From NCBI RefSeq assembly GCF_016919445.1, contig NZ_CP070356.1:2264001-2328000 (forward strand): DNA of 64,000 bases, given 5' to 3'. Shown here piece after piece: positions 16,111 through 24,878 of this stretch. The stretch's first letter is position 1. Every line of letters begins with the position of its first letter. Source of the stretch: Pseudomonas sp. PDNC002 (GTDB taxonomy: Bacteria > Pseudomonadota > Gammaproteobacteria > Pseudomonadales > Pseudomonadaceae). The translations under genes were made by a program, and so were the position numbers. The notes under the pieces were generated by a model. The model did no database searches and had not been told where the DNA came from. It saw only the letters and a program-made list of their open reading frames with translations.

Positions 16111-17084
16111 CGGGCCACCTCGGTGTTCAGGTTGAGCGGGTAGAAGCAGCGCACGGCGCCGCGCTCATGGGGTTCCAGGGCCGGACGCACCGTGCGGCAG
16201 TTGTCCCGCACGTAAGGGCAGCGCGGCGACAGCAGGCAGCCCTGCGGCCGGTCGTACTTGCCGGGCACGATGCCGGGCAGGGTGGCCAGGCGTTCCTCGC
16301 CGGCGCTGTGCTCGGGGATCGCCTTGAGCAGCGCTTCGGTATACGGATGGGTCGGCAGGTCGAACAGCGCCGGCACCTGGCCGATTTCCACCGCCTGGCC
16401 CGCGTACATCACGCAGACGCGCTGGGCGGTCTCGGCGACCACGGCGAGGTCGTGGGTGATCAGGATCAGCGCCATGCCCTGGTCGCGCTGCAGGTTCAGC
16501 AGCAGCTCCATGATCTGCGCCTGGATGGTCACGTCCAGCGCGGTGGTGGGTTCGTCGGCGATCAGCAGCTTGGGCTCGCCGGCAATCGCCATGGCGATGG
16601 CGACGCGTTGGCTCATGCCGCCGGAGAGCTGGTGCGGGTAGGCGTCCAGGCGCTGGGCGGCGCCAGGGATTTCCACCCGTTCGAGCAGTTCCAGGGCGCG
16701 CTGGCGCAGGGCCTTGCCGCGCAGGCCGAGGTGCAGCTTGAGCACTTCCTCGATCTGGTAGCCGACGGTGAAGCTGGGGTTGAGGGCGGTCATCGGGTCC
16801 TGGAAGACCATGGCGATGTCCTTGCCGACGATGCGCCGACGCTCACGGCCCTTCAGGCGCAGCATGTCGGTGCCATCGAACTGCATGGTGTCGGCGGTGA
16901 TGATGCCGGGGGCGTCGATCAAGCCCATCAGGGCCATCATGGTCACTGACTTGCCGGAGCCGGATTCGCCGACGATGGCCAGGACTTCGCCCTTGTCCAC
17001 CGAGAGGTCGAGGCCATCCACCACCGGGATGGCATTGCGGTCGCCGAAGCGGACCGAGAGATTGCGCAGGTCGAGGAGGCTCAT
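16107..17084 (-). CDS. dppD: DppD, dipeptide ABC transporter ATPase
   Basis: A 325-residue ATPase with Walker [10 protein letters not shown], signature [14 protein letters not shown], Walker [13 protein letters not shown] and H-loop ITHDLAVV. It also has the C-terminal cysteine cluster [14 protein letters not shown]. Together with DppF it forms the heterodimeric motor for DppBC in the inner membrane. The start codon overlaps the stop of a tiny upstream ORF (ATGA), while the 3' end overlaps dppF by four bases. Confidence 0.95.
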   Translation of the reverse strand: MSLLDLRNLSVRFGDRNAIPVVDGLDLSVDKGEVLAIVGESGSGKSVTMMALMGLIDAPGIITADTMQFDGTDMLRLKGRERRRIVGKDIAMVFQDPMTALNPSFTVGYQIEEVLKLHLGLRGKALRQRALELLERVEIPGAAQRLDAYPHQLSGGMSQRVAIAMAIAGEPKLLIADEPTTALDVTIQAQIMELLLNLQRDQGMALILITHDLAVVAETAQRVCVMYAGQAVEIGQVPALFDLPTHPYTEALLKAIPEHSAGEERLATLPGIVPGKYDRPQGCLLSPRCPYVRDNCRTVRPALEPHERGAVRCFYPLNLNTEVAR

Positions 17085-17140
17085 ACGGCGGTCTCCATCA
17101 GGCTTTTCTTGTTGTCGTTGGCGATCTTGAGGCTGTGCAT
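17081..17140 (-). CDS. Possible 19-residue ORF between dppC and dppD
   Basis: ATG at 17140 opens [19 protein letters not shown] and stops in an ATGA overlap with dppD, 11 bases after dppC. A GAGG lies about 9 bases before the ATG. Its exact fit between two coupled genes suggests it carries ribosomes into dppD by translational coupling. Whether the peptide itself has a role is unknown, and no family is recognised. Confidence 0.4.
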   Translation of the reverse strand: MHSLKIANDNKKSLMETAV

Positions 17141-17151
17141 GGTCACTGTCC

Positions 17152-18063
17152 TCACGCCGCGTTCTTCAGCTTCGGATCCAGCGCGTCGCGCAGGCCGTCG
17201 CCCATCAGGTTGATCGCCAGGACGCTGAGCAGGATGGTCAGGCCGGGTAGCGAGACGACCCACCAGGCGCGCTCGATGTAGTCGCGCGCGGAGGCCAGCA
17301 TGGTGCCCCACTCAGGGGTTGGCGGTTGCACGCCGAGGCCGAGGAAGCCCAGGGCGGCGGCGTCGAGGATGGCCGAGGAGAAGCTCAGCGTGCCCTGCAC
17401 GATCAGCGGCGCCATGCAGTTGGGCAGCACGGTGACGAACATCAGGCGCAGGGTGCCGGCGCCGGCCAGGCGCGAGGCGGTGACGTAGTCACGGTTCAGT
17501 TCGCCCATCACGGCGGCGCGGGTCAGGCGCACGTAGGCCGGCAGCGAGACGATGGCGATGGCGATCACGGTGTTGATCAGGCCTGGGCCGAGGATGGCGA
17601 CGATGGCCACCGCCAGCAGCAGCGAGGGCAGGGCCAGCATGATGTCCATCAGGCGCATGATCACCGGGCCCAGGCGCGTCGGCGAGAAGCCGGCGAGCAG
17701 GCCGAGGAAGATGCCGGGGATCATCGAGATCAGCACCGAGGTCAGGCCGATCATCAGCGACAGCCGCGCGCCATGCATCAGGCGCGAGAGCAGGTCGCGG
17801 CCCAGCTCGTCGGTGCCCAGCAGGAACTGCCACTGGCCACCTTCGAGCCAGACTGGCGGGGTGAGCAGGAAGTCGCGGAACTGCTCGCTCGGATCGTGCG
17901 GCGCGACCCAGGGCGCGAACAGTGCGCAGAACACGATGACCAGCATGAACAGCAGGCCACCGACCGCGCCCTTGTTGCGCGAGAAGGCGTGCCAGAATTC
18001 TTTCAACGGTGACGGGTAGACCAGGCTCGGGTCGCTGGCGGGAGCTGGGGAAACGTTGCTCAT
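17152..18063 (-). CDS. dppC: DppC, dipeptide ABC transporter permease
   Basis: A 303-residue permease with an N-terminal segment typical of OppC/DppC ([33 protein letters not shown], given in parts: first helix around residues 35-53). The [15 protein letters not shown] loop and [21 protein letters not shown] precede five further helices. The EAA-type coupling loop is at [22 protein letters not shown]. It forms the inner-membrane channel with DppB. It lies 12 bases after the dppB stop, in the same operon. Confidence 0.95.
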   Translation of the reverse strand: MSNVSPAPASDPSLVYPSPLKEFWHAFSRNKGAVGGLLFMLVIVFCALFAPWVAPHDPSEQFRDFLLTPPVWLEGGQWQFLLGTDELGRDLLSRLMHGARLSLMIGLTSVLISMIPGIFLGLLAGFSPTRLGPVIMRLMDIMLALPSLLLAVAIVAILGPGLINTVIAIAIVSLPAYVRLTRAAVMGELNRDYVTASRLAGAGTLRLMFVTVLPNCMAPLIVQGTLSFSSAILDAAALGFLGLGVQPPTPEWGTMLASARDYIERAWWVVSLPGLTILLSVLAINLMGDGLRDALDPKLKNAA

Positions 18064-18075
18064 GTCGTCGACTCC

Positions 18076-19086
18076 TTAGCGCTGGTGACGGATGCGCGGG
18101 TTGGCGAGGCCGTAGAGGATGTCCACGATGAAGTTCACCAGGATCACCAGGGTCGCCACCAGCAGGATGCCGTTCTGCACCACCGGGTAGTCGCGGCGGC
18201 CGATGGCGTCGATCAGCCATTTGCCGATGCCGGGCCAGGAGAAGATGGTTTCGGTCAGGACCGCGCCGGCCAGCAGCGTGCCGACCTGCAGGCCGAACAC
18301 GGTGAGCACCGGGATCATGGCGTTGCGCAGGGCGTGTACGAACACCACGCGGGCCGGCGAGAGGCCCTTGGCCCGGGCAGTGCGCACGTAGTCCTCGCGC
18401 AGCACTTCGAGCATTGAGGAACGGGTCATCCGGGCGATCACCGCCAACGGGATGGTGCCCAGCACGATGGCGGGCAGGATCAAGTGGCGCACGGCGTCCA
18501 TGAAGGCGCCTTCCTCATCGGACAGCAGGGTGTCGATGAGCATGAAGCCGGTCTTCGGCTCGATGTCGTAGAGCAGGTCCAAGCGCCCGGAGACCGGCGT
18601 CCAGCCCAGGCTCACGGAGAACAGCATGATGAGGATCAGGCCCCACCAGAAGATCGGCATCGAGTAGCCGGCCAGGGAAATGGTCATCACTCCGTGGTCG
18701 AACAGCGAGCCGCGCTTGAGCGCCGCGATCACCCCGGCGAGCAGGCCGAAGACGCCGGCGAACAGCAGGGCCGCCAGTGACAGTTCGAGGGTGGCGGGGA
18801 ACAGGGTGAGGAATTCGTGCCAGACGCTGTCGCGGGTGGTCAGCGATTCGCCGAGGTTGCCCTGGGCGAGGTTGCCGATGTAGTCGAGGTACTGCTGGTA
18901 GAGGGGCTTGTCGAGCCCCAGGCGGTGCATGGCCTCGGCATGCATCTGCGGATCGACGCGGCGTTCACCCATCATCACTTCCACGGGGTCGCCCGGAATC
19001 AGGCGGATCAGCGCGAAGGTAAGCAGGGTGACGCCGAAGAAGGTCGGGATCAGCAGACCGAATCGGCGTGCGATGAAACTGAGCAT
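18076..19086 (-). CDS. dppB: DppB, dipeptide ABC transporter permease
   Basis: A 336-residue permease with six predicted membrane helices. Family features include the N-terminal FGVTLLTFALIRLIPGDPVEVMMGE and the cytoplasmic EAA coupling loop near RSSMLEVLREDYVRTARAKGL. AVLTETIFSWPGIGKWLIDAI is the conserved C-terminal DppB motif. It pairs with DppC. The gene lies 76 bases downstream of dppA4, a slightly larger gap than elsewhere in the operon but without a terminator. Confidence 0.95.
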   Translation of the reverse strand: MLSFIARRFGLLIPTFFGVTLLTFALIRLIPGDPVEVMMGERRVDPQMHAEAMHRLGLDKPLYQQYLDYIGNLAQGNLGESLTTRDSVWHEFLTLFPATLELSLAALLFAGVFGLLAGVIAALKRGSLFDHGVMTISLAGYSMPIFWWGLILIMLFSVSLGWTPVSGRLDLLYDIEPKTGFMLIDTLLSDEEGAFMDAVRHLILPAIVLGTIPLAVIARMTRSSMLEVLREDYVRTARAKGLSPARVVFVHALRNAMIPVLTVFGLQVGTLLAGAVLTETIFSWPGIGKWLIDAIGRRDYPVVQNGILLVATLVILVNFIVDILYGLANPRIRHQR

Positions 19087-19162
19087 GGTGTTTGGGGGCT
19101 CCTCACCGAGCAGCTACCCGTCGGGGGTGATGACGGGCGCCGGTTTCTTATCACTTTGCCGG

Positions 19163-20746
19163 CTATTGGATTCGAACAGCGGCGAAGTTGTTATTGGTCA
19201 TCGGGTTGATGGTGTAACCCGAGATATTGCTGCGGCGCACATTGAACAGTTTAGGATGCGCCAGGGGAATCCACGGGGATTGCTCGTGGAATATGGATGT
19301 CGCCTTTCTATAAAGTTCCGCCCGTTTTGTGGGGTCATTCGTCTGACGGCCTTCCTGTATCAGCGCTTCGAACTCCTGATTGCACCAGAACGCCTGGTTT
19401 TCGCCGGATTTCGCGGCGGCGCAGCTCAGGTTCGGGCTGACGAAGTTGTCCGGGTCGCCGTTGTCGCCGGCCCAGCCCAGCAACGACAGGTCGTGTTCGC
19501 CGGCCTTGGAGCGCTTGAGCAGCTCGCCCCACTCCAGGGAGCGGATCTGCAGGTCGATGCCGGCTTTGGCCAGATCGGCCTGCATCATCTGTGCCGCCAG
19601 CGCTGGATTGGGGATGGTCGGCGAGCTGCCGTTGCGGATGAAGAGCGTCAGCTTGAGGTTCTCCGCACCGGCTTCCTTCAGTAACGCCTTGGCCCGTTCC
19701 GGGTCATGGGGCCAGTCCTGCAGGTCCTTGTTGTAGCCGAGCAGCGTCGATGGATACGGATTGATCGCCGGGCTCGCGGCGTTGGCGCCGAACACGGCGT
19801 CGATCAGGGCCTTCTTGTCGATGGCGAGGTTGATCGCCTGGCGCACGCGCACGTCGTCCAGCGGCTTGTGTTGGGTGTTGATGGCCACGTAGGTGGTCAT
19901 CAGCGCATCGATGCTGTCCACCGCAAGGTTCTTGTCCTGCTGCAGGGCGGGTGCGTCCGAGGGCTTGGGACACAGGGCGATCTGGCATTCGTTGCGCCGC
20001 ACCTTCTGCATGCGCACGTTCGGGTCGAGGGTGATGGCGAACACCAGGTTGTCGATTGCCGGCTTGCCGCCGAAATAGTCGGGGTTGGCGCGGTAGCGCA
20101 CCTGGGCGTCCTTGGCGTAGCGGTTGAAGACGAAAGGACCGGTGCCGATGGGCAGGTTGTTGATCTGGCCCTGCTTGCCGGCTGCCAGCAATTGGTCGCC
20201 GTATTCCGCGGAATAGATCGAGGCGAAGCCCATGGCCATGTCGGCGAGGAACGGCGCTTCGGGGTGGTTGAGGGTGAAGCGCACGGTGTGTTCGTCGACC
20301 TTGTCCACCGACTTGATCAGCTCGCGCATGCCCATGGCGTCGAAGTAGGCGTAACCGCGATTGGCCGATTCGTGCCAGGGATGCTTCGGGTCCAGCGCGC
20401 GCTGGAAGGTCCAGAGCACGTCGTCGGCGTTGAAGGCGCGGGTGGGCTTGAAGTAGTCGGTGCTATGGAATTTCACGTCCGGGCGCAGGTGGAAGGTGTA
20501 GGTCAGCCCATCCGGGCTGATTTCCCAGCTCTGCGCCAGAGATGGCTCGAGCTCGGTGGTACCGGGCCGGAAGCCCACCAGGCGGTTGAAGATGGTTTCC
20601 GAGGTGGCGTCGTTGGTGACCGCGCCGGTGTACTGGACCACATCGAAACCTTCCGGGCTCGCTTCGGTGCAGACCACCAGGTTCTGCGCCAGGGCGGTGC
20701 CGCTGGCCAGGGCCAGCAGCAGGGGAATAACGCGCGAGATGGGCAT
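19163..20746 (-). CDS. dppA4: DppA4-type periplasmic dipeptide-binding protein
   Basis: A 527-residue family 5 solute-binding protein with a signal peptide (MPISRVIPLLLALASGTALAQ) and family landmarks TEASPEGFD, VKFHSTDYFKPTR, FNADDVLWTFQR and LGWAGDNGDPDNF. It captures short peptides in the periplasm and delivers them to DppBCDF. It resembles the DppA2-type protein at 26259 more than the two DppA1/A3-type proteins. The ATG has AAAGGAG six bases upstream. Roughly the last 75 codons (19163-19390) are visibly less GC-rich than the rest of the gene. By position it matches dppA4 of P. aeruginosa. Confidence 0.9.
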   Translation of the reverse strand: MPISRVIPLLLALASGTALAQNLVVCTEASPEGFDVVQYTGAVTNDATSETIFNRLVGFRPGTTELEPSLAQSWEISPDGLTYTFHLRPDVKFHSTDYFKPTRAFNADDVLWTFQRALDPKHPWHESANRGYAYFDAMGMRELIKSVDKVDEHTVRFTLNHPEAPFLADMAMGFASIYSAEYGDQLLAAGKQGQINNLPIGTGPFVFNRYAKDAQVRYRANPDYFGGKPAIDNLVFAITLDPNVRMQKVRRNECQIALCPKPSDAPALQQDKNLAVDSIDALMTTYVAINTQHKPLDDVRVRQAINLAIDKKALIDAVFGANAASPAINPYPSTLLGYNKDLQDWPHDPERAKALLKEAGAENLKLTLFIRNGSSPTIPNPALAAQMMQADLAKAGIDLQIRSLEWGELLKRSKAGEHDLSLLGWAGDNGDPDNFVSPNLSCAAAKSGENQAFWCNQEFEALIQEGRQTNDPTKRAELYRKATSIFHEQSPWIPLAHPKLFNVRRSNISGYTINPMTNNNFAAVRIQ

Positions 20747-20758
20747 GCCGGTTCTCCT

Positions 20759-22168
20759 TTACAGCAGGTTGAAGGGGAAATTGCTGACCAGACGGATCTC
20801 GTTGATGCTGCCGTCGGCCTGGTTCTGGCTGGCCAGGTGCTTCATGTAGGAGAGACGGAAGCTGCTGCTCTTGAGCGGACCATCCTGCAGCGTATAGCCG
20901 GTGGAAAGGCCGAGCTCATGGTGCTTCTCGTTGTCCATGTTGCGCACGTCGTAGCCGGTCACACCGTTGCGGTCGCCGTCATAGTGCGTGCCGTCGATCC
21001 CCCAGCCCTTCGCATACCACGCCATGGTGGTGAGGCCGGGAACGCCGAATGTCGCCCAGTCGGTGGAGTAGCGTAGCTGGAGGGATTTTTCGTTGGGGCC
21101 GTTGTAGTCGGACAGCAGCGAGTTGGCCAGGTAGATGGCGGCGGTCTCGTGCACGTAGTCGAAGTATTCGTTGCCATCGATCTGCTGCCAGCCAAGCAGT
21201 ACGGCATGGGCGCCGTGGGTCAGGGTGAAGGCCAGGCTGTAGGCGTTGTTGTCGATGTAGCCGGCCTTGCGCTCGCCAGTGTCGTGGGTGCCGTAGTAGT
21301 TGAGGCTGGTGTTCAGCGCCAGGCTGGCCGGGTCGCCCAGGTCGTGGGAGGCGCCGAAGTAATACTGGTTCCAGATGTCTTCGAAGTGCGCGCCGTAGGC
21401 GGTCAGCTTCAGGCTCTTCTGCACCTGGTAGCTACCACCGAGGTAGCTGAAATGGCTTCCGGTGAAGTCCATCGAGCCGTATTCGGTGGTGAGCCCTTGA
21501 TGGCCGGAGCCGGTGCGCGGGCTGCCGCGGGTGAAGCTGCCGGCCTGCACCTGCAGGCCTTCGAGTTCTTCGCTGAGCAGGCTGATGCCGTCGAAGGACG
21601 AGGGCAGGGCGCGGTTGTCATTGATGTTGAATACCGGGTTCTCGGTCTGCTGGCGGCCGGCGCGCAGCTCGGTATTGGAGGCGCGCAGCTTCACGTTGGC
21701 CAGCCCCATCTTCGACCACTGGTCCACGGCGTCGCCGTCGCTGTCCGCCAGGGTGCGGGTGCCGCCGCCGGCGATGCGCCCGTGCCCGCGCTCCAGGGCG
21801 ATTTCATTGAAGGCGGCGGCGTCCACGCCTACACCCACGGTGCCCTGGGTGTAGCCGGAGCTGTACTTGAGCTGGCTTCCCTGGGTCCAGGTGTAGCGGC
21901 TGTGGGTCGGCTCGGTGTAGCCGTCCTTCTTGATGTTGAAGTGGAAGCTGTCTTTCTTTTGCTCGCGGGAGGCGAAATTGCGGGTGCTGAAGGTGAGTTG
22001 CTGGCCTTCGATGAAACCCTTGGCGCCGGCCTGGCCCTTGACCACCACTTCGGTGTCGCGGCGGATTTCGTCTGGCGGGAGGTCTTCGCCGTCGGCCCAG
22101 GCCTGGCCCAGGCCGGCGACACCGATGGCCAAGGCCAGAAGGGATCGGCTGAGTACGTAACGCTGCAT
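20759..22168 (-). CDS. opdP: OpdP-type (OprD-family) outer-membrane porin for dipeptides
   Basis: A 469-residue OprD-family porin. The signal peptide is MQRYVLSRSLLALAIGVAGLGQAWA, and the mature barrel includes FIEGQQLTFSTRNF, LRAGRQQTENPVFNINDNR and GGSYQVQKSLKLTAYGAHFE. Its last strand reads INEIRLVSNFPFNLL. OprD-family barrels are substrate-specific 18-stranded channels; the P. aeruginosa homologue at this position takes up glycine-glutamate dipeptide. The ATG at 22168 has AAGGAG seven bases upstream, so the 19 in-frame residues before it are dropped. It sits between the dppA3- and dppA4-type genes, consistent with one peptide-uptake operon. Confidence 0.9.
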   Translation of the reverse strand: MQRYVLSRSLLALAIGVAGLGQAWADGEDLPPDEIRRDTEVVVKGQAGAKGFIEGQQLTFSTRNFASREQKKDSFHFNIKKDGYTEPTHSRYTWTQGSQLKYSSGYTQGTVGVGVDAAAFNEIALERGHGRIAGGGTRTLADSDGDAVDQWSKMGLANVKLRASNTELRAGRQQTENPVFNINDNRALPSSFDGISLLSEELEGLQVQAGSFTRGSPRTGSGHQGLTTEYGSMDFTGSHFSYLGGSYQVQKSLKLTAYGAHFEDIWNQYYFGASHDLGDPASLALNTSLNYYGTHDTGERKAGYIDNNAYSLAFTLTHGAHAVLLGWQQIDGNEYFDYVHETAAIYLANSLLSDYNGPNEKSLQLRYSTDWATFGVPGLTTMAWYAKGWGIDGTHYDGDRNGVTGYDVRNMDNEKHHELGLSTGYTLQDGPLKSSSFRLSYMKHLASQNQADGSINEIRLVSNFPFNLL

Positions 22169-22264
22169 GAGTTGCTCCTTGTTGTTATCGGTCTTCCTAG
22201 CAACGAATGCATCTCCTCCACCCATCGTGCAGATGGGGGAGCCGACAGGCGGAGGAGAGAGCGG

Positions 22265-22290
22265 AAAATGCCGCCCGGTCTTTGCCGGGC
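22265..22290 (-). other. Hairpin between dppA3 and opdP
   Basis: GCCCGG and CCGGGC form a 6-bp stem in the 162-bp gap after dppA3, followed on the minus strand by GGCATTTTCC. It could be a weak terminator or processing/stability hairpin that sets the binding-protein to porin expression ratio. Confidence 0.4.
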
Positions 22291-22330
22291 TGGCGTTCAG
22301 ACGGCCGAGGCCGCCAGTGACTCATGGCGG

Positions 22331-23938
22331 TCAGGGTTGGTTGGACACGCCGTAGAAGGAGTTGCGCCCGAAGGGGCTGATCAGGAAGCCCTGCACCGAC
22401 TTGCGCATGGGCTGGTAGACGGTGGAGTGGGCGATGGGGCTGATCGGGACCTGTTGCGCCAGCAGCCGCTGGGCCTGCTGGTAGAGACTGACGCGTTGGT
22501 CGTGGTCCGTCGTGGCCTTGGCCTGTCGCACCAGCTTGTCGTAGTCCGCGTCACACCATTTGGAGACGTTGTTGCCGCTCACCGAGTCGCAGCCATAGAG
22601 GGTGCCGAGCCAGGTGTCCGGGTCACCGTTGTCACCGGTCCAGCCGAAGAGCATCGCGTCGTGTTCGCCGGCATGGGCGCGCTTGATGTATTCACCCCAT
22701 TCGTAGGTAACGATCTTCGCCTTGATGCCGACCTTGGCCCAGTCGGCCTGGATCATCTCGGCCATCAGCTTGGCGTTGGGGTTGTAGGGGCGCTGCACGG
22801 GCATGGCCCAGAGGGTGATCTCGGTACCGTCCGGGATGCCTGCCTTCTTCAGCAGCGCCTTGGCCTGCTCGGGATCGTAGGCCTGCCCCTTGATCGACGT
22901 GTCGTACGACCACTGGGTTGGCGGCATGGCGTTCACCGCCAACTGGCCGGAGCCCTGGTAGATCGCGTCGATGATCGCCGGCTTGTTCACCGCCATGTCC
23001 AGCGCGCGGCGCACATCCACCTTGTCCAGCGGCGCGTGGGTGACGTTGTAGGCCAGGAAGCCGAGGTTGAAGCCCGGCTGCGACGGCATGTTCAGGTCCG
23101 GGTCTTTCTTCAGTGCTTCCAGGTCGGCCGGGCGCGGGTTCAGGGTGATCTGGCATTCGCCGGCCTTGAGCTTCTGCATGCGCACCGAGGCGTCGGTATT
23201 GATGGCGAAGACCAGGTTGTCGACCTTCACGTCATCGGGTTTCCAGTAGTCCTTGTTGCCCTTGAAGCGGATCATCGCGTCCTTCTGGTACCGGCTGAAC
23301 ACGAACGGTCCGGTGCCGATGGGCTTCTGGTTGATCTGCGCGGGATTGCCCTGCTTGAGCAACTGGTCGGCGTACTCGGCGGACTGGATGACGGCGAAGT
23401 TCATCGCCAGGTTCTGCACGAAGGCCGCGTCCACTTCGTTGAGGGTGAAGGTCACGGTGTGCTCGTCGACCTTGCTCACCTTGGCGATGTTGCGGTCCAG
23501 GCCCATGTCGGTGAAGTAGGGGAACTCGGAGGGATACGCCTTGCGGAAGGGTTGGTCCTTGTCGAGCATGCGGTTGAAGGTGAACAGCACGTCGTCGGCG
23601 TTGAATTCGCGGGTGGGCTTGAAGTAGTCGGTGGTGTGGAACTTCACGCCTGCACGCAGGTGAAAGGTCCAGGTCTTGCCGTCGGCGGAAGTTTCCCAGT
23701 GCTCGGCGAGTGCGGGCTGGGCTTCGGTGCCGCCACGCTGGAACTGCACCAGGCGATTGAACAGGGTTTCCGAGGTGGCGTCGTAATCGGTGCCGGCGGT
23801 GTATTGGCTGGGGTCGAAACCCGCGGGGCTGCCTTCGGAGCAGTACACCAGGCTGGAGGCGGCCTGGGCTGTGGAGCCGGCGAGCAGCAGCCCGCCGAAG
23901 GCGAGTGCGTGCAGGGAATTACGTCGCATCTTGCGCAT
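22331..23938 (-). CDS. dppA3: DppA3-type periplasmic dipeptide-binding protein
   Basis: A 535-residue family 5 solute-binding protein with an N-terminal signal peptide (MRRNSLHALAFGGLLLAGSTAQA). Landmarks are VYCSEGSPAGFDP, VKFHTTDYFKPTREFNADD, TLWAMPVQRPYNPNAKLMAEM and FGWTGDNGDPDTW. It closely resembles the dppA1-type product at 27905. It is the first gene of the dppA3-opdP-dppA4-dppBCDF series. The 199-bp upstream interval holds a strong 11-bp hairpin and a promoter overlapped by a PsdR-type palindrome, so it is probably derepressed when PsdR lets go. Confidence 0.9.
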   Translation of the reverse strand: MRKMRRNSLHALAFGGLLLAGSTAQAASSLVYCSEGSPAGFDPSQYTAGTDYDATSETLFNRLVQFQRGGTEAQPALAEHWETSADGKTWTFHLRAGVKFHTTDYFKPTREFNADDVLFTFNRMLDKDQPFRKAYPSEFPYFTDMGLDRNIAKVSKVDEHTVTFTLNEVDAAFVQNLAMNFAVIQSAEYADQLLKQGNPAQINQKPIGTGPFVFSRYQKDAMIRFKGNKDYWKPDDVKVDNLVFAINTDASVRMQKLKAGECQITLNPRPADLEALKKDPDLNMPSQPGFNLGFLAYNVTHAPLDKVDVRRALDMAVNKPAIIDAIYQGSGQLAVNAMPPTQWSYDTSIKGQAYDPEQAKALLKKAGIPDGTEITLWAMPVQRPYNPNAKLMAEMIQADWAKVGIKAKIVTYEWGEYIKRAHAGEHDAMLFGWTGDNGDPDTWLGTLYGCDSVSGNNVSKWCDADYDKLVRQAKATTDHDQRVSLYQQAQRLLAQQVPISPIAHSTVYQPMRKSVQGFLISPFGRNSFYGVSNQP

Positions 23939-24032
23939 TGCCTGACCTCGTTCTTGTTCTTCTGAGGAGGCCGGCGGACCGATGAGGTTTTTAGCCGGCC
24001 TGGTCGGGCGGGATCGGATAGAGCCCGTCCAC

Positions 24033-24059
24033 GCATGGCCGGGCTGTGCCCGGCCATGC
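24033..24059. other. Perfect hairpin in the dppA3 5' untranslated region
   Basis: GCATGGCCGGG and CCCGGCCATGC form an 11-bp perfect stem with a five-base loop, between the predicted dppA3 promoter and start codon. There is no T-run. It may stabilise the dpp mRNA or act as a regulatory element. Confidence 0.5.
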
Positions 24060-24067
24060 CGCCGCCG

Positions 24068-24108
24068 AAGTTAAGTCAGGCTGAAATTAAGATCAACTCA
24101 AAATTCAG
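24068..24108 (-). promoter_or_regulatory. dppA3 promoter with overlapping PsdR-type palindrome
   Basis: On the minus strand TTGATC (24096-24091) and TAACTT (24073-24068) are separated by 17 bp. A 28-bp imperfect palindrome at 24081-24108 overlaps the -35 box. Its arms on the minus strand are CTGAATTTTGAG and CTTAATTTCAG around a TTGAT centre. A closely similar palindrome overlaps the mdpA promoter. Confidence 0.5.
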
Positions 24109-24137
24109 TGGGACTGAAAAATCTACCAGTCTGTGAT

Positions 24138-24701
24138 TCAGGTTGCGGGATGGTCGCCGAAAAGCGGGAGCGTGGTGACTGTCAGCATTTCCGCGATGCT
24201 GTCGCCGGTGTTGCGCAGGCAGTGGCGTTTGCCAGAGTCGAAGTGCACGGAGTCGCCGGGGCCCAGCGGATAGGTGTGGCCGTCGATGTCGTAGGCGATG
24301 CGTCCGCTGAGGACATAGGCGAACTCGGCACCGTCATGGGTGATCAGTTCCGATTCGTAGCCCACCGGAACGGTGACTTTCACTGCATTCAGCTGGTTAC
24401 CGGGGAAGCTGCTGGACAGGCGCTCGTAGCTCAGCGGCTGGCCTTCGATGGTGTAGCGCACGCGCTCGCCCTGGTGGGAGTCCGGCGGAATCTGCTGCGG
24501 CGAGTCGAAGAGCGCATTGAGCGGGACGTCCAGGGCCTTGGCGATGCTGGCCAGGGACGACAGCGAGACACCGGTCAGGTTGCGTTCGGCCTGGGACAGG
24601 AAACTGGCCGTGAGGCCGGACTCGGCGGCTACCTGATTAAGGGTCTTTTTCGCTGCACGCCGGAAGCGGCGCAGGCGTTCTCCGATGCGATCTGCGGACA
24701 T
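24138..24701 (-). CDS. psdR: PsdR-like XRE/cupin transcriptional repressor of dipeptide use
   Basis: A 187-residue regulator. The N-terminal helix-turn-helix of the XRE/Cro type is RIGERLRRFRRAAKKTLNQV followed by AAESGLTASFLSQAERN. The C-terminal cupin domain contains HDGAEFAYVLSGRIAYDIDG and LGPGDSVHFDSGKRHCLRNTGD. It matches PsdR, which in P. aeruginosa represses the dpp genes and the mdpA dipeptidase; psdR mutants arise repeatedly during growth on casein. The gene lies between the dppA3-led operon and mdpA and is divergent from mdpA, the expected position for a local repressor. Ligand identity is not evident. Confidence 0.9.
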   Translation of the reverse strand: MSADRIGERLRRFRRAAKKTLNQVAAESGLTASFLSQAERNLTGVSLSSLASIAKALDVPLNALFDSPQQIPPDSHQGERVRYTIEGQPLSYERLSSSFPGNQLNAVKVTVPVGYESELITHDGAEFAYVLSGRIAYDIDGHTYPLGPGDSVHFDSGKRHCLRNTGDSIAEMLTVTTLPLFGDHPAT

Positions 24702-24814
24702 TGTCTAGGCTCTTGTGGGAGGCGGGCAGCATACCAGCGTCGTCGGCCGCTGAAAGCACCTTGCCACGATGGCGCGGAGAATCGGCTGGAAACGGGGGCG
24801 GTGAAGAAAAGTCT

Positions 24815-24848
24815 TTGACCGATAATTTTAGTGCTGCTTAAATTTCGG
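24815..24848 (+). promoter_or_regulatory. mdpA promoter with overlapping PsdR-type palindrome
   Basis: TTGACC (24815-24820) and TTAAAT (24838-24843) are spaced by 17 bp and make a good sigma-70 promoter. A 30-bp imperfect palindrome at 24819-24848 covers it. The left arm is CCGATAATTTTAG, the centre is TGCTG and the right arm is CTTAAATTTCGG. The arms resemble those at the dppA3 promoter. The promoter position also rules out the GTG at 24831 as the mdpA start. Confidence 0.6.
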
Positions 24849-24878
24849 GCTGTTTTCCATTGCCTCAGGGAGAGTCGC

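Noticed and set aside
21149-23965. A 938-residue open frame antisense to opdP and dppA3
   Set aside because: It crosses an intergenic gap containing a hairpin, has no motifs, and both genes on the other strand are well supported.
24831-24878. GTG at 24831 as mdpA start
   Set aside because: It lies inside the predicted promoter (before and within the -10 box). The ATG at 24879 has a strong ribosome-binding site.
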